From positions 82,271-146,270 of the forward strand of contig JBBDMS010000015.1 of assembly GCA_040878185.1 (NCBI GenBank): a stretch of 64,000 bases of DNA, given 5' to 3'. Every line of letters begins with the position of its first letter. Position 1 is the stretch's first letter. A program made the translations under genes and the position numbers. The stretch comes from JAWXBK01 sp040878185 (GTDB lineage Bacteria; Pseudomonadota; Alphaproteobacteria; Dongiales; Dongiaceae). The notes beneath the pieces were generated by a model that worked only from the letters and a program-made list of their open reading frames with translations, did no database searches and was not told the DNA's origin. Positions 17,056 to 26,155 of this stretch are shown here, piece by piece.

Positions 17056-18840
17056 TCAGCGCGATTTGGGCTTCGGAAGCTCAAGCCGGATATGCAGTTC
17101 GCGGAGCCGTTCCGGCGGCACTTCGGCCGGCGCCAGCATCATCAGATCCATCGCCTGCTGGTTCATCGGGAAAGCGATCACCTCGCGGATGTTCGGTTCG
17201 TCGGCGAGCAGCATGACGATGCGATCGATACCCGGCGCCGAGCCGCCATGCGGCGGCGCGCCGAACTTGAGCGCGGCCAGCATGCCGCCGAACCGCGCCT
17301 CGACCTCGCTCGCATCATAGCCGGCGATCTCGAACGCCTTATACATGATCTCGGGCTTGTGGTTCCGGATCGCACCCGAGGAAAGTTCCACGCCGTTGCA
17401 GACGATGTCGTACTGATAGGCCTTGATCGTCAGCGGATCCTGTTTCTCGAGCGCCTCGAGCCCGCCCTGCGGCATCGAGAACGGGTTGTGGCTGAACTCG
17501 ATTTTCTTCGTATCGTCATTCAACTCGTACATCGGGAAATCGACGATCCAGCAGAAGCGGAACGCATTCTGTTCGATCAGGCCGAGCTCTTCGCCGAGCC
17601 GCGTCCGCACGATGCCGGCGAATTTGGCCGCGCTGGCCGCCGGCCCGCAGGCGAAGAAGACGGCATCGCCGGGCGACAGCCCGGCCGCTTCGCGGATCGC
17701 CTCGAGCCGCGCCGGATCGAGATTCTTCGCGATCGGACCCTTTGGCCCGTCCTCGCCATAGACGATGTACCCGAGGCCCGGCTGGCCCTGCTCGCGCGCC
17801 CAGTCGTTGAGCTTGTCGAAGAAGCTGCGCGGGCGCGCGGCGGCACCGGGCGCCGGGATCGCGCGCACGACGGCGCCGGTTTCGATCTGCTTGGCGAAAA
17901 TGCCGAAGCCGCCGCCGCGGAACGGCTCGGTGACGTCGGCGATCCGAATCGGGTTGCGCAAATCGGGCTTGTCCGAGCCGTAAAGAAGCATCGATTGATC
18001 GAACGCAATGCGCGGAAACGGTAACGGGGACACGCTGCGGCCATTGGCGAACTCCTCGAACAGCCCATGCAGCACCGGCTCGATTGCATTGAACACGTCG
18101 TCCTGCGTGACGAACGACATCTCGAAATCGAGTTGGTAGAACTCGCCCGGCGAACGGTCTGCGCGCGCATCCTCGTCGCGGAAACAGGGCGCGATCTGAA
18201 AATAGCGGTCGAAGCCGGCGACCATCAGGAGCTGCTTGAACATCTGCGGCGCCTGCGGCAATGCATAGAATTTACCGGGATGGATGCGGCTCGGCACCAG
18301 ATAGTCGCGCGCGCCCTCGGGCGAACTCGCGGTCAGGATCGGCGTCTGGAATTCGGTGAAACCCTCGTCCTGCATGCGGCGGCGAACCGATGCGATCACC
18401 TTGTTGCGCAACATGATGTTGGCATGGACACGCTCGCGCCGCAGATCGAGAAAGCGATAGCGCAGACGGATGTCCTCGCCGGTATCCTCGTCGCTGTTGA
18501 CCTGCAGCGGCAGCATCTCGGAGGTCGCCTCGAGATGGAACTCGGCCACCTGCAGCTCGATCTCGCCGGTCGGCAGCCTGGAATTCACTGTTTCAGCCGA
18601 GCGTGCGACCACTTTGCCCGAGACCGTGATGACGCTTTCGAGGCGGGTTTCGCCGACCGCGCCGAACGCCGGGTTCGACGAATCGACGACGCATTGCGTG
18701 ATCCCGAAATGATCGCGCAAATCGATGAACAGCAGATTGCCGTGATCGCGCCGGCGATGGATCCAGCCCGAGAGCCGGACCGTCTCGCCGACATGGCCGG
18801 TCCGCAGCGCGCCGCAGTTATGCGTCCGATAACGATGCAT
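17056..18840 (-). CDS. aspS: aspartyl-tRNA synthetase
   Basis: Class II synthetase, 594 residues, charging tRNA-Asp in the cytoplasm. It has the N-terminal OB-fold anticodon-binding domain (CGALRTGHVGETVRLSGW), motif 2 (FRDEDARADRSPGEFYQLD), the bacterial GAD insertion in the middle, and motif 3 (GSAPGIDRIVMLL). The length is that of bacterial AspRS. Whether it also charges tRNA-Asn cannot be read from the window. It is divergent from rnd, with 104 bases between the two starts. Confidence 0.97.
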   Translation of the reverse strand: MHRYRTHNCGALRTGHVGETVRLSGWIHRRRDHGNLLFIDLRDHFGITQCVVDSSNPAFGAVGETRLESVITVSGKVVARSAETVNSRLPTGEIELQVAEFHLEATSEMLPLQVNSDEDTGEDIRLRYRFLDLRRERVHANIMLRNKVIASVRRRMQDEGFTEFQTPILTASSPEGARDYLVPSRIHPGKFYALPQAPQMFKQLLMVAGFDRYFQIAPCFRDEDARADRSPGEFYQLDFEMSFVTQDDVFNAIEPVLHGLFEEFANGRSVSPLPFPRIAFDQSMLLYGSDKPDLRNPIRIADVTEPFRGGGFGIFAKQIETGAVVRAIPAPGAAARPRSFFDKLNDWAREQGQPGLGYIVYGEDGPKGPIAKNLDPARLEAIREAAGLSPGDAVFFACGPAASAAKFAGIVRTRLGEELGLIEQNAFRFCWIVDFPMYELNDDTKKIEFSHNPFSMPQGGLEALEKQDPLTIKAYQYDIVCNGVELSSGAIRNHKPEIMYKAFEIAGYDASEVEARFGGMLAALKFGAPPHGGSAPGIDRIVMLLADEPNIREVIAFPMNQQAMDLMMLAPAEVPPERLRELHIRLELPKPKSR

Positions 18841-18944
18841 CCAATTCCCCGCCAGAAACCGGCGCGAAAAGGCACGGAAACCGGCGTCCTGTCAAGGCAA
18901 GGCGCCGTTTCCGGCCGCCTTCCGCCCCCCATGCAAATCGTGTA

Positions 18945-20135
18945 ATGGACATGCCAATGACCCCCATCCGGGATAGCGTGGCCCTAACCGAATTCTGTGC
19001 CCAACAGCGTGGCGCGGAATTCATCACCGTCGATACCGAATTCATGCGCGAGCGGACCTACCGCCCGCAGCTCTGCCTGGTCCAGATCGCCGGCCCCGAA
19101 ACGGCCGCCGCGATCGATCCGCTGGCCGAGGGCATCGATCTCCAGCCGCTCTACGACCTCATGGCCGATCCGGCGACGATCAAGGTCTTCCATGCGGCGC
19201 GTCAGGATTTCGAAATCTTCTATCAGATGGCCGGCCAGGTGCCCCATCCCTTCGCCGACACCCAGGTCATGGCGATGGTGCTCGGCTTCGGCGAAGCGGC
19301 GAGCTACGAGACGCTAGCGAATAAGCTGGCCGGTGCCCATATCGACAAGACCCAGCGTTTCACCAACTGGTCGCATCGGCCGCTGTCGGACCGCCAGATC
19401 GAATATGCGATGAGCGACGTCATTCCCTTGCGCAAGGTCTATGAGCGTCTGCACAAGAAACTCGCCGCCGCCGGCCGCACCGACTGGGTCGCGGACGAGT
19501 TGGCGATTTTGACCGACCCGAAGACCTATCAGGTCAATCCCGAAGGCGCCTGGATGCGGCTCCGGCCGCGCACCAACAAGCCGCGCTATCTCGCCGTGCT
19601 GCGCGCGGTCGCGGGCTGGCGCGAGAACGAGGCCGACCGGCGCGATTTGCCGCGCAACCGGGTGTTGCGCGACGACACCTTGCTCGATATCGCCGCGCAG
19701 GCCCCGACAACGGCGGAAGCCTTGTCGCGCGCGCGGGGGTTGCCACGCGGTTTTGCCGAGAGCGCCGGGGGCAAAGCGCTGCTGGCCGCGATCGCCGAGG
19801 CCGACGCGCTGCCGGAGAGCGAATGCCCCTATCTTGCGCCGCGCCCGGTTGGCGCCAACGGGTCGGGACCGCTGGTCGACCTGCTCAAGGTTCTCCTGAA
19901 GATGCGCTGCGAGACCAACGAGGTCGCGCAGAAGCTGGTCGCCAATTCCGCCGATCTCGAACGCATCGCCGCCGACGACGATGCCGACGTGCCCGCGCTC
20001 AAGGGCTGGCGGCGCGAGATTTTCGGCGCCGACGCGATCGCCCTCAAGAAGGGGACGCTGGCGCTCGCCGTGATCGGCCACCGCATCCGGACCATCGATC
20101 TCGCGAAACAGAAAGACGGGGTGATCCGCCCATGA
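18945..20135 (+). CDS. rnd: ribonuclease D
   Basis: 3'-to-5' exoribonuclease that trims tRNA precursors. The DEDDy site is visible: Asp and Glu in FITVDTEFMRER, Asp in VFHAARQDFEIF, and Tyr/Asp in YAMSDVIPLRKVY. An HRDC domain follows (about residues 205-290), then a C-terminal extension with a second HRDC-like part. The length is 396 residues. Start choices are ATG 18945, 18951 or 18957; the difference is four residues at most. The stop overlaps the ATG of the M23 gene (ATGA), so translation is likely coupled. Confidence 0.94.
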   Translation: MDMPMTPIRDSVALTEFCAQQRGAEFITVDTEFMRERTYRPQLCLVQIAGPETAAAIDPLAEGIDLQPLYDLMADPATIKVFHAARQDFEIFYQMAGQVPHPFADTQVMAMVLGFGEAASYETLANKLAGAHIDKTQRFTNWSHRPLSDRQIEYAMSDVIPLRKVYERLHKKLAAAGRTDWVADELAILTDPKTYQVNPEGAWMRLRPRTNKPRYLAVLRAVAGWRENEADRRDLPRNRVLRDDTLLDIAAQAPTTAEALSRARGLPRGFAESAGGKALLAAIAEADALPESECPYLAPRPVGANGSGPLVDLLKVLLKMRCETNEVAQKLVANSADLERIAADDDADVPALKGWRREIFGADAIALKKGTLALAVIGHRIRTIDLAKQKDGVIRP

Positions 20136-21199
20136 AGCCTGTCGCCGAACCCGTCGTCGCTGCCGTTACCCGGGCCTTGCGGCCCGGCCGCATGATGCTG
20201 GTGTCGTTGCTCTTGGCTACCGTCGCCTGGCTGAGCGCCGGCACCGTTGCCGCGCAGGATGCCCCGCAATTCCAGCTACCGCTGCAATGCGAAATGGGCA
20301 CCGATTGCTGGGTGCTGCGGTACTTCGATCACGATTCCGGACCCGGGACGCGCGACCATGAGTGCGGTTTTTTGACCGGCGACGATCATCGCGGCATCGA
20401 TATGCGGGTGCGCGATTTCGTCGCGATGCACGAAGGCGTGCTGGTTCTGGCGGCGGCCGACGGCGTGGTCAAGGCGACGCGCGACGGCGTCGAAGATGTT
20501 TCCGTCGTCGACAATACCGACAGCCGCGAAGAGATAAGCAAATACGGGCTCGGCAACACCGTGATCATCGAGCATGGCAATGGCTGGCAATCGGCTTACG
20601 GCCATATGCTGAAGAACAGCGTGCTGGTGCGCGAAGGCGACCAGGTGACCGCCGGCCAGCCGATCGGCATGGTCGGCTTGTCGGGGCTCACGACATTTCC
20701 CCATGTGCATTTCATGGTGAAGCATAACAACAAGAACGTCGATCCGTTCACCGGCGAAGGCGATGCGGCCTGCGGCGACACCAGCGGCACGCTCTGGGCG
20801 CCGGACACGCTGGCCACACTCGAATACCGGCCGGCCGGATTGCTGATCGCCGGATTTTCCGACGTGATGCCGAACGTGAAGGATGCCGAGGAAGGCGTCT
20901 ATACGCGCACGCCCCCGCGATCCGACGGCGAGGTGATCGCTTTCTGGTATCACATGTTCGGTATCGCCAAGGGCGATCGCGAGATCGTGCGGCTGGTCGG
21001 CCCGGGCGAACGGGTGATCGCCGAGACCGACCGCATCGCTGAAAAGAACCGCGTGCTGGCCTTCGGCTTCGTCGGCGACAAACTGAACGGACAGCGGCTC
21101 GATCCGGGCCTGTATCGCGGCGAGTATCAGGTGATCCGCTCGGTCAACGGGGTCGACGAGGTACTGATCGACGAAATCGTCGAGATTTCGATCGAATAG
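20132..21199 (+). CDS. secreted M23 (LytM-type) metallopeptidase
   Basis: A 355-residue protein with an N-terminal signal peptide (hydrophobic MMLVSLLLATVAWLSAG, cleavage near residue 41). The LytM zinc site is complete: His86 and Asp90 in DDHRGID, and His191/His193 in HVHF, with His158 in YGHML. M23 enzymes cut peptidoglycan cross-bridges, so a periplasmic cell-wall role is likely. The C-terminal 120 residues form an extra beta-rich domain I do not recognise. The start overlaps the rnd stop by four bases. Upstream open frame inside rnd is not part of it. Confidence 0.88.
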   Translation: MKPVAEPVVAAVTRALRPGRMMLVSLLLATVAWLSAGTVAAQDAPQFQLPLQCEMGTDCWVLRYFDHDSGPGTRDHECGFLTGDDHRGIDMRVRDFVAMHEGVLVLAAADGVVKATRDGVEDVSVVDNTDSREEISKYGLGNTVIIEHGNGWQSAYGHMLKNSVLVREGDQVTAGQPIGMVGLSGLTTFPHVHFMVKHNNKNVDPFTGEGDAACGDTSGTLWAPDTLATLEYRPAGLLIAGFSDVMPNVKDAEEGVYTRTPPRSDGEVIAFWYHMFGIAKGDREIVRLVGPGERVIAETDRIAEKNRVLAFGFVGDKLNGQRLDPGLYRGEYQVIRSVNGVDEVLIDEIVEISIE

Positions 21200-21206
21200 G
21201 CCGTGC

Positions 21207-21794
21207 CTAGCGCGCGGGCGGACCGTTTTCGACGATTCGCGCGGCGCCATCGCCGAGGACGCATATCGCATCCTGCTTCATCGTGAAGGCCAGCATCTCC
21301 GGTCGCGACAGACCGAGATGGAGGCCGCGAACGATCCGCAGAATCAGACCGTGCGAAACGATGACAGCGGGCGCTTGGCAATCCTTCAGCCAGCCGGCGA
21401 CACGATCCGACACCGCCTCAAAACGCTCGCCGCCCGGTGCGCAGAAGAGATAATCCAACGGACCGGAGCCATCGAAGACACCGGGATTCGCCTTTTCGAT
21501 TTCCGGTTCGGTCATCCCGTCCCATGAACCGGCGGTCACGGCACCGAGGCGCGCGTCGACGATCGAATCGAGCGGCACATGGCGCGCCATGATCGCCGCC
21601 GTTTCGAGGGCGCGATCGGCCGGGCTTGCATAGGAACGTAGCGGCCGTTCCGATGCGTCCAGCGTCTTCGCGAGCAACCAGCCGACCGCATCGGCCTGCG
21701 CGCGACCACGTTCGGTCAGTGGCGAATCGAGCCGCCCCTGATAGCGGCCGGCCGCGTTCCAGATCGTTTCACCGTGACGCACCAGATAGAGCAC
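21207..21794 (-). CDS. histidine phosphatase (phosphoglycerate mutase-like) family protein
   Basis: A 195-residue branch 1 histidine phosphatase. The phosphoacceptor is His7 in LVRHGET, with the supporting arginine in SPADRALETA and the second histidine in VIVSHGLILR. The family includes broad-specificity phosphatases, alpha-ribazole phosphatase and cofactor-dependent mutases. At this length, without the mutase insertions, a phosphatase is more likely. It converges on the M23 gene with a 7-base gap. Confidence 0.85.
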   Translation of the reverse strand: MLYLVRHGETIWNAAGRYQGRLDSPLTERGRAQADAVGWLLAKTLDASERPLRSYASPADRALETAAIMARHVPLDSIVDARLGAVTAGSWDGMTEPEIEKANPGVFDGSGPLDYLFCAPGGERFEAVSDRVAGWLKDCQAPAVIVSHGLILRIVRGLHLGLSRPEMLAFTMKQDAICVLGDGAARIVENGPPAR

Positions 21795-21832
21795 AGCATC
21801 CCCTCGCTTCTCACGAACGTTAGCCTGCCGCG

Positions 21833-23338
21833 TCAGCGGCCTGCAGCGCCATCGGTCGCGACAAAGGTGACCGGCCGATCCAAAGCGCGGCCGAGCGCCT
21901 CGAGCCGGCGTTTTACCGCCTCGCCATAGAGCGCGACTTCGCCGGTCGGCAGAGCGAGCGCGAGACGCTCCGGTTCGAGCCGCAGGGCGGCGTTCTTCAG
22001 CAGCCCCGTTGCCCCGCCGCCGCTGATCGAGAAGGCAAGCCGCAAGGCGAGCCCGAGCGCGATCGCCTGGCGCCTGCCGTCGCCGTCGAGCATGCGTTCG
22101 ACCGCGCTGTTCTCGGCCATTTCGCCGCCATAACGATAGGAGATCGCGGTCGCCGCGAAGATACGGTCGCGATGGTTCCAGCCGACGGCCGGCAGATGCA
22201 GCATCCGGTAGAAGCTATGCTCGGCGCGATAGTCGGGATGTTCGCGCCAACCGATGTCGCTCATGTGGCAGATCGCGCGAACCAGCCGCTCGGACAAAAG
22301 ATCCGACGGCGGCAGGATCGGCGCGATCCAGGGGGCAAGGTCTTTGCCGGGATCGCCGAAGCGGCTTTCGCGCGCACCGAGCTCGCGCGCATAGGCGATC
22401 AGCGGATCCTTGCGCTGTTCCGTGCGCGTCAGGCGGTTGAACAGAAACCCCTCGCGCAATCCATAGGCCGAGAAAACAACTTCCGACGGTGCGGCATGCC
22501 GCAGCAGCCTCTCCAGCAGGAGGGCTGCGAAGGGCAATGTCTCGACGCGCTTGCGCGAGACACCGCGGATGGTCGCCAGACTGCGCCGTCCAAGGCGGCC
22601 GACGACGCGCGCGAGATTCTCACCTTCGCTGCGGCTCAGCCGGTACTGATGGATGATATGCAGCGGGTAGTGCGTCTGCTCCATATGGATGCGCGCGAGG
22701 TTTCGCCACGCGCCGCCGACCGCATAAAAGCGCTTTCCGGCGATCTCGTTGAGCCAGGGCAGCGACGTCAGATGCTGGTCGATAATCTTGCGCGCGCTGT
22801 CGCGATCGCCGAGCGCGCTGCCGATCAGCCGGACCGGACCGAGTGGCAGGGTGCCATAGGCGCCGATCTTCCCGCCGTTGAGCCGCACCAGCTCGAGGCT
22901 GCCGCCGCCGAGATCGCCCATCATGCCGTCGGCTTCGGGAGTGCCGGCGACAACGCCCGAGGCCGAGAATTTTGCTTCCTCCTCGCCGCTCAGGACGCGC
23001 ACCGGTGCGCCGCATTGCAATTCGACCTGGCGGCAGAACTCCGGTCCGTTCGCCGCATCGCGCACAGCCGCGGTTGCCAGCAGATGCAGCTCGCCGACCG
23101 CCATTGCGCGCGCCAGCCGCACGAACCGGTTGAGATTGGCGAGCGCCTGTTCGACGCCCTCTTCGTGAAGCTGGCCGCTTTCGTCGAGCCCGCGTCCGAG
23201 ACCGCACAGGACCTTCTCGTTGAACACGACCTGGGCCGCGCGGGTTTCGCCGTCGAACACCACAAGCCGGATCGAATTCGACCCGATATCGACAACGCCG
23301 ATACGTTCGCTGCCGCGACCCCGCCTGGCTGCCGGCAT
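21833..23338 (-). CDS. ppx: exopolyphosphatase / pppGpp phosphohydrolase family protein
   Basis: Removes terminal phosphates from polyphosphate, or pppGpp, in the cytoplasm. The 501-residue protein shows the ASKHA phosphate loops VVDIGSNSIRLVV and MMGDLGGGSLELV, the GEEEAKFS segment, and a C-terminal HD-like domain (HMSDIGWREHPDYR). ATG 23338 begins 11 bases after the ppk stop, so ppk and ppx form an operon in the order seen in many bacteria. A longer open frame running back into ppk has no family similarity and was discarded. Confidence 0.93.
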   Translation of the reverse strand: MPAARRGRGSERIGVVDIGSNSIRLVVFDGETRAAQVVFNEKVLCGLGRGLDESGQLHEEGVEQALANLNRFVRLARAMAVGELHLLATAAVRDAANGPEFCRQVELQCGAPVRVLSGEEEAKFSASGVVAGTPEADGMMGDLGGGSLELVRLNGGKIGAYGTLPLGPVRLIGSALGDRDSARKIIDQHLTSLPWLNEIAGKRFYAVGGAWRNLARIHMEQTHYPLHIIHQYRLSRSEGENLARVVGRLGRRSLATIRGVSRKRVETLPFAALLLERLLRHAAPSEVVFSAYGLREGFLFNRLTRTEQRKDPLIAYARELGARESRFGDPGKDLAPWIAPILPPSDLLSERLVRAICHMSDIGWREHPDYRAEHSFYRMLHLPAVGWNHRDRIFAATAISYRYGGEMAENSAVERMLDGDGRRQAIALGLALRLAFSISGGGATGLLKNAALRLEPERLALALPTGEVALYGEAVKRRLEALGRALDRPVTFVATDGAAGR

Positions 23339-23349
23339 TCGCGGTTCGA

Positions 23350-25494
23350 TCAGCCGCGGGCCAGTTCGAGGCTGCTCGGCACCTGACGGGAGCGTTTGAG
23401 CGCGCTGCCGCGGCCGGAGAGACTCGGATTGGTCATGAAATAGGTATGCGCGCTGAACGGTTCGGGTTCGGGATCGAGCCGCCGATACAAGCCATCGGGC
23501 CGCAGCACCCAGCTCTGCAAATTGTCCTTCAGGTTCGCGATCATGATCTGGTCGAGCACCTGCTGGTGAACGGTCGCGTTCTCGATGGGCAACAGCACCT
23601 CGAGACGACGGTCGAAATTGCGCGGCATCCAGTCGGCGGAGGAGATGTAAACCTTGGCCTTGCGCGAGGGCAGCCGGTTGCCATTGCCGAAGCAGACGAT
23701 ACGCGAATGTTCGAGGAAGCGCCCGATGATGCTCTTCACATGGATGTTCTCGGATAGCCCCGGTACGCCCGGCCTGAGACAGCAGATGCCGCGCACCACG
23801 AGTTCGATCGACACACCGGCGCTGGAGGCCTCGTACAGCGCATCGATGATGTCGCAATCGACCAGTGCGTTCATCTTCGCCCAGATCGCCGCCGGGCGGC
23901 CGGCCTTGGCATGTTCGATCTCTTCGCGGATCAGGCCGAGCAGGCTCGGCCGCAAGGTGAGCGGCGCGATCGCAAGTTTCTCCATCCGCTCGGGCCGTGC
24001 GTAGCCGGTCATATAGTTGAACATGCGCACGGCGTCCTGGCAGAGCGCCGGATCGCAGGTGAAGAAGGACAGGTCGGTATAAATCTTCGCCGTGACCGGA
24101 TGATAATTGCCGGTGCCGAAATGCACATAGGAGCGCAAAGCCGCCCCTTCGCGCCGCACCACGAGCGATATCTTCGAATGGGTCTTGAGTTCAAGGAAAC
24201 CGTAGACGACCTGCACGCCGGCCCGTTCCAGATCGCGCGCCCAGCGGATATTGGCTTCCTCGTCGAAGCGCGCCTTGAGCTCCACCAGGGCTGTCACCGT
24301 CTTGCCGGCCTCGGCCGCCTCGATCAGCGCTTTCACCACAGGTGAATCGTCGCTGGTACGGTAGAGCGTCTGCTTGATCGCAACGACGGATGGATCGCGC
24401 GCGGCCTGGCGCACGAACTGCACCACCACGTCGAAACTCTCATAGGGGTGATGGACGACGATATCCTTCTGCCGGATTGCAGCAAAACAGTCGCCGCCCA
24501 TGTCGCGAATCCGTTCGGGAAAACGCGCATTGAACGGCGGAAACTTGAGATCGGGCCGGTCGTCGACGATAAGCTTCGAGATGCTGGCAAGACCGAGCAG
24601 TCCGTCGAGCACGAAAACATCGCTGCGCGACACGTCGAGCTCGTCGATCACGAACGAGAGCAGTTCTTCCGGCATGCCGGTATTGACCTTGAGCCGGATC
24701 ACATTGCCGCGCCGGCGGCGCTTGAGTGCGCTTTCAAACAGGCGCACCAGATCCTCGGCCTCTTCCTCGATTTCGATTTCGCTGTCCCGGATCAGGCGAA
24801 AGCGTCCGTGCGCGATGACATCGAAGCCGGGGAACAGCCGGTCGAAATAAAGTGCCACCAGTTCCTCGAGCGGCACGAACCGGATGCGTTCGCCGGGCAG
24901 CCGGATGAATCGCGTGATGAGCGCGGGCAGCGGCAGGAGCGCGCGCATCTGGCGCCCCTCTTCGCGGCCGCGCAATTCGAGCACGATGCAGAAACCGAGA
25001 TTGGGAATGAACGGAAAAGGATGCGCCGGATCGACCGCCATCGGCGTCAGGACCGGGAAGATCTCGTCCTGGAAATAGCCGTCGAGCCATTGCCGTTCGG
25101 CGTCCGTGAGTTCGACCGCATCGACCAGCGCGATATCCGCCTCGCGCATCTCGTGACGAAGTTCGCGCCAGCAGGTCTGCTGCGTGCCGAGGAGGTCGCC
25201 CGAGCGCGCGTTGATCGCGACAAGCTGCTGCAGGGGTGTGAGCCCGTCTTCGCTCGGCGTCGATATGCCGGCCGCGACCTGGCCGCGCAACCCGGCCACG
25301 CGCACCATGTAAAACTCGTCGAGATTGTTCGCCGAGATCGACAGGAAGCGCAGTCGTTCGAGCAGCGGATGACGCACATTGAACGCCTCTTCGAGGACGC
25401 GTTCGTTGAACGCGAGCCAAGAGAGCTCGCGGTTGATGAACCGGCTTTCGGCGGTCGTCCCGATCACCTGGTCGGGCAAGGCCATCTCGTTCAT
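23350..25494 (-). CDS. ppk: polyphosphate kinase 1
   Basis: Makes polyphosphate from ATP at the inner side of the membrane. The 714-residue protein has the PPK1 N-terminal helical domain (FINRELSWLAFNERVLEEA), the head domain, and the phospholipase-D-like C-terminal halves. The phosphohistidine segment LKTHSKISLVVRRE and YVHFGTGNYHP are present. The length is typical. It is followed by ppx after 11 bases and is divergent from sixA with a 145-base gap. Confidence 0.97.
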   Translation of the reverse strand: MNEMALPDQVIGTTAESRFINRELSWLAFNERVLEEAFNVRHPLLERLRFLSISANNLDEFYMVRVAGLRGQVAAGISTPSEDGLTPLQQLVAINARSGDLLGTQQTCWRELRHEMREADIALVDAVELTDAERQWLDGYFQDEIFPVLTPMAVDPAHPFPFIPNLGFCIVLELRGREEGRQMRALLPLPALITRFIRLPGERIRFVPLEELVALYFDRLFPGFDVIAHGRFRLIRDSEIEIEEEAEDLVRLFESALKRRRRGNVIRLKVNTGMPEELLSFVIDELDVSRSDVFVLDGLLGLASISKLIVDDRPDLKFPPFNARFPERIRDMGGDCFAAIRQKDIVVHHPYESFDVVVQFVRQAARDPSVVAIKQTLYRTSDDSPVVKALIEAAEAGKTVTALVELKARFDEEANIRWARDLERAGVQVVYGFLELKTHSKISLVVRREGAALRSYVHFGTGNYHPVTAKIYTDLSFFTCDPALCQDAVRMFNYMTGYARPERMEKLAIAPLTLRPSLLGLIREEIEHAKAGRPAAIWAKMNALVDCDIIDALYEASSAGVSIELVVRGICCLRPGVPGLSENIHVKSIIGRFLEHSRIVCFGNGNRLPSRKAKVYISSADWMPRNFDRRLEVLLPIENATVHQQVLDQIMIANLKDNLQSWVLRPDGLYRRLDPEPEPFSAHTYFMTNPSLSGRGSALKRSRQVPSSLELARG

Positions 25495-25551
25495 AGGTCG
25501 CTCCCGCGAATCCGGTTCCCGGCGGCGCCGGCGTCCGGCCGCGTCCCCAAC

Positions 25552-25581
25552 ACTAATGTCATAATATGTATTTTATCATGC
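25552..25581. promoter_or_regulatory. AT-rich island between ppk and sixA, probable divergent promoter region
   Basis: The 145-base gap is GC-rich except for a block of about 30 bases holding TAATGTCATAATATG and TATTTTATCATG. It gives -10-like hexamers on both strands (TAATAT forward, TAAAAT reverse). I see no clear -35 boxes. One TGTCAT half-site recalls a Pho box, but no second copy sits at the required spacing. Confidence 0.35.
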
Positions 25582-25639
25582 CAGCCCGCCCTGTCGCGGC
25601 CCCTCTGGCCCCGAAACGGCGAATCCGGAAAGGGCCCGA

Positions 25640-26155
25640 ATGAAACGGCTTTACCTGTTGCGGCATGCAAAATCGAGCTGGGCCGACCCGGACGGGTCCG
25701 ATTTCGAGCGCTCGCTCTCCAAACGCGGCCGACGCGCCGCCCCGTCGATCGGAGCGTTCATCGAAAGCGAGGGCCTGACGCCGCGTCTGGTTCTCTGCTC
25801 GACCGCATGCCGCACACGCGAGACCTGCGAGCTCATGTCGGCCAACTGGACGCCCCCGCCGGATATCCGGTTCGAAGACAGACTCTATCTGGCGGCGCCC
25901 GAGACGATCCGCGCGCTGCTCGCCGGCCTGGCGGCCAATGCCGACCAGGTCATGGTGATCGGCCACAATCCTGGCATTCAGACACTCGCTTCAGACCTGG
26001 GTGGCGGCGACCGCAGCGAGGCCATGCGCCGGCTGCGCAGCAAATATCCCACCGGCGGCCTTGCCGTCTTCGATCTCGATATCGATCGCTGGCGCGACGT
26101 CGGGACGGCGAAGGCAACGCTGCGCCGTTTCATCGCACCGCGCGATCTCGATTAG
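25640..26155 (+). CDS. sixA: SixA-type phosphohistidine phosphatase
   Basis: A 171-residue histidine phosphatase of the SixA subfamily, which removes phosphate from phosphohistidine on His-containing phosphotransfer domains. The nucleophile is His9 in LLRHAKSSW, followed by the SixA-typical D.ERSLSKRGRRAA, then STACRTRETCEL and VIGHNPGIQTLA. The natural target here is unknown. It is convergent with the CYTH-CHAD gene; the two stop codons overlap. It sits inside a polyphosphate-related neighbourhood. Confidence 0.87.
   Translation: MKRLYLLRHAKSSWADPDGSDFERSLSKRGRRAAPSIGAFIESEGLTPRLVLCSTACRTRETCELMSANWTPPPDIRFEDRLYLAAPETIRALLAGLAANADQVMVIGHNPGIQTLASDLGGGDRSEAMRRLRSKYPTGGLAVFDLDIDRWRDVGTAKATLRRFIAPRDLD

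Noticed and set aside
25557..25580. Pho-box-like TGTCAT upstream of ppk
   Set aside because: A Pho box needs repeated 7-base units at 11-base spacing; the second unit does not match.
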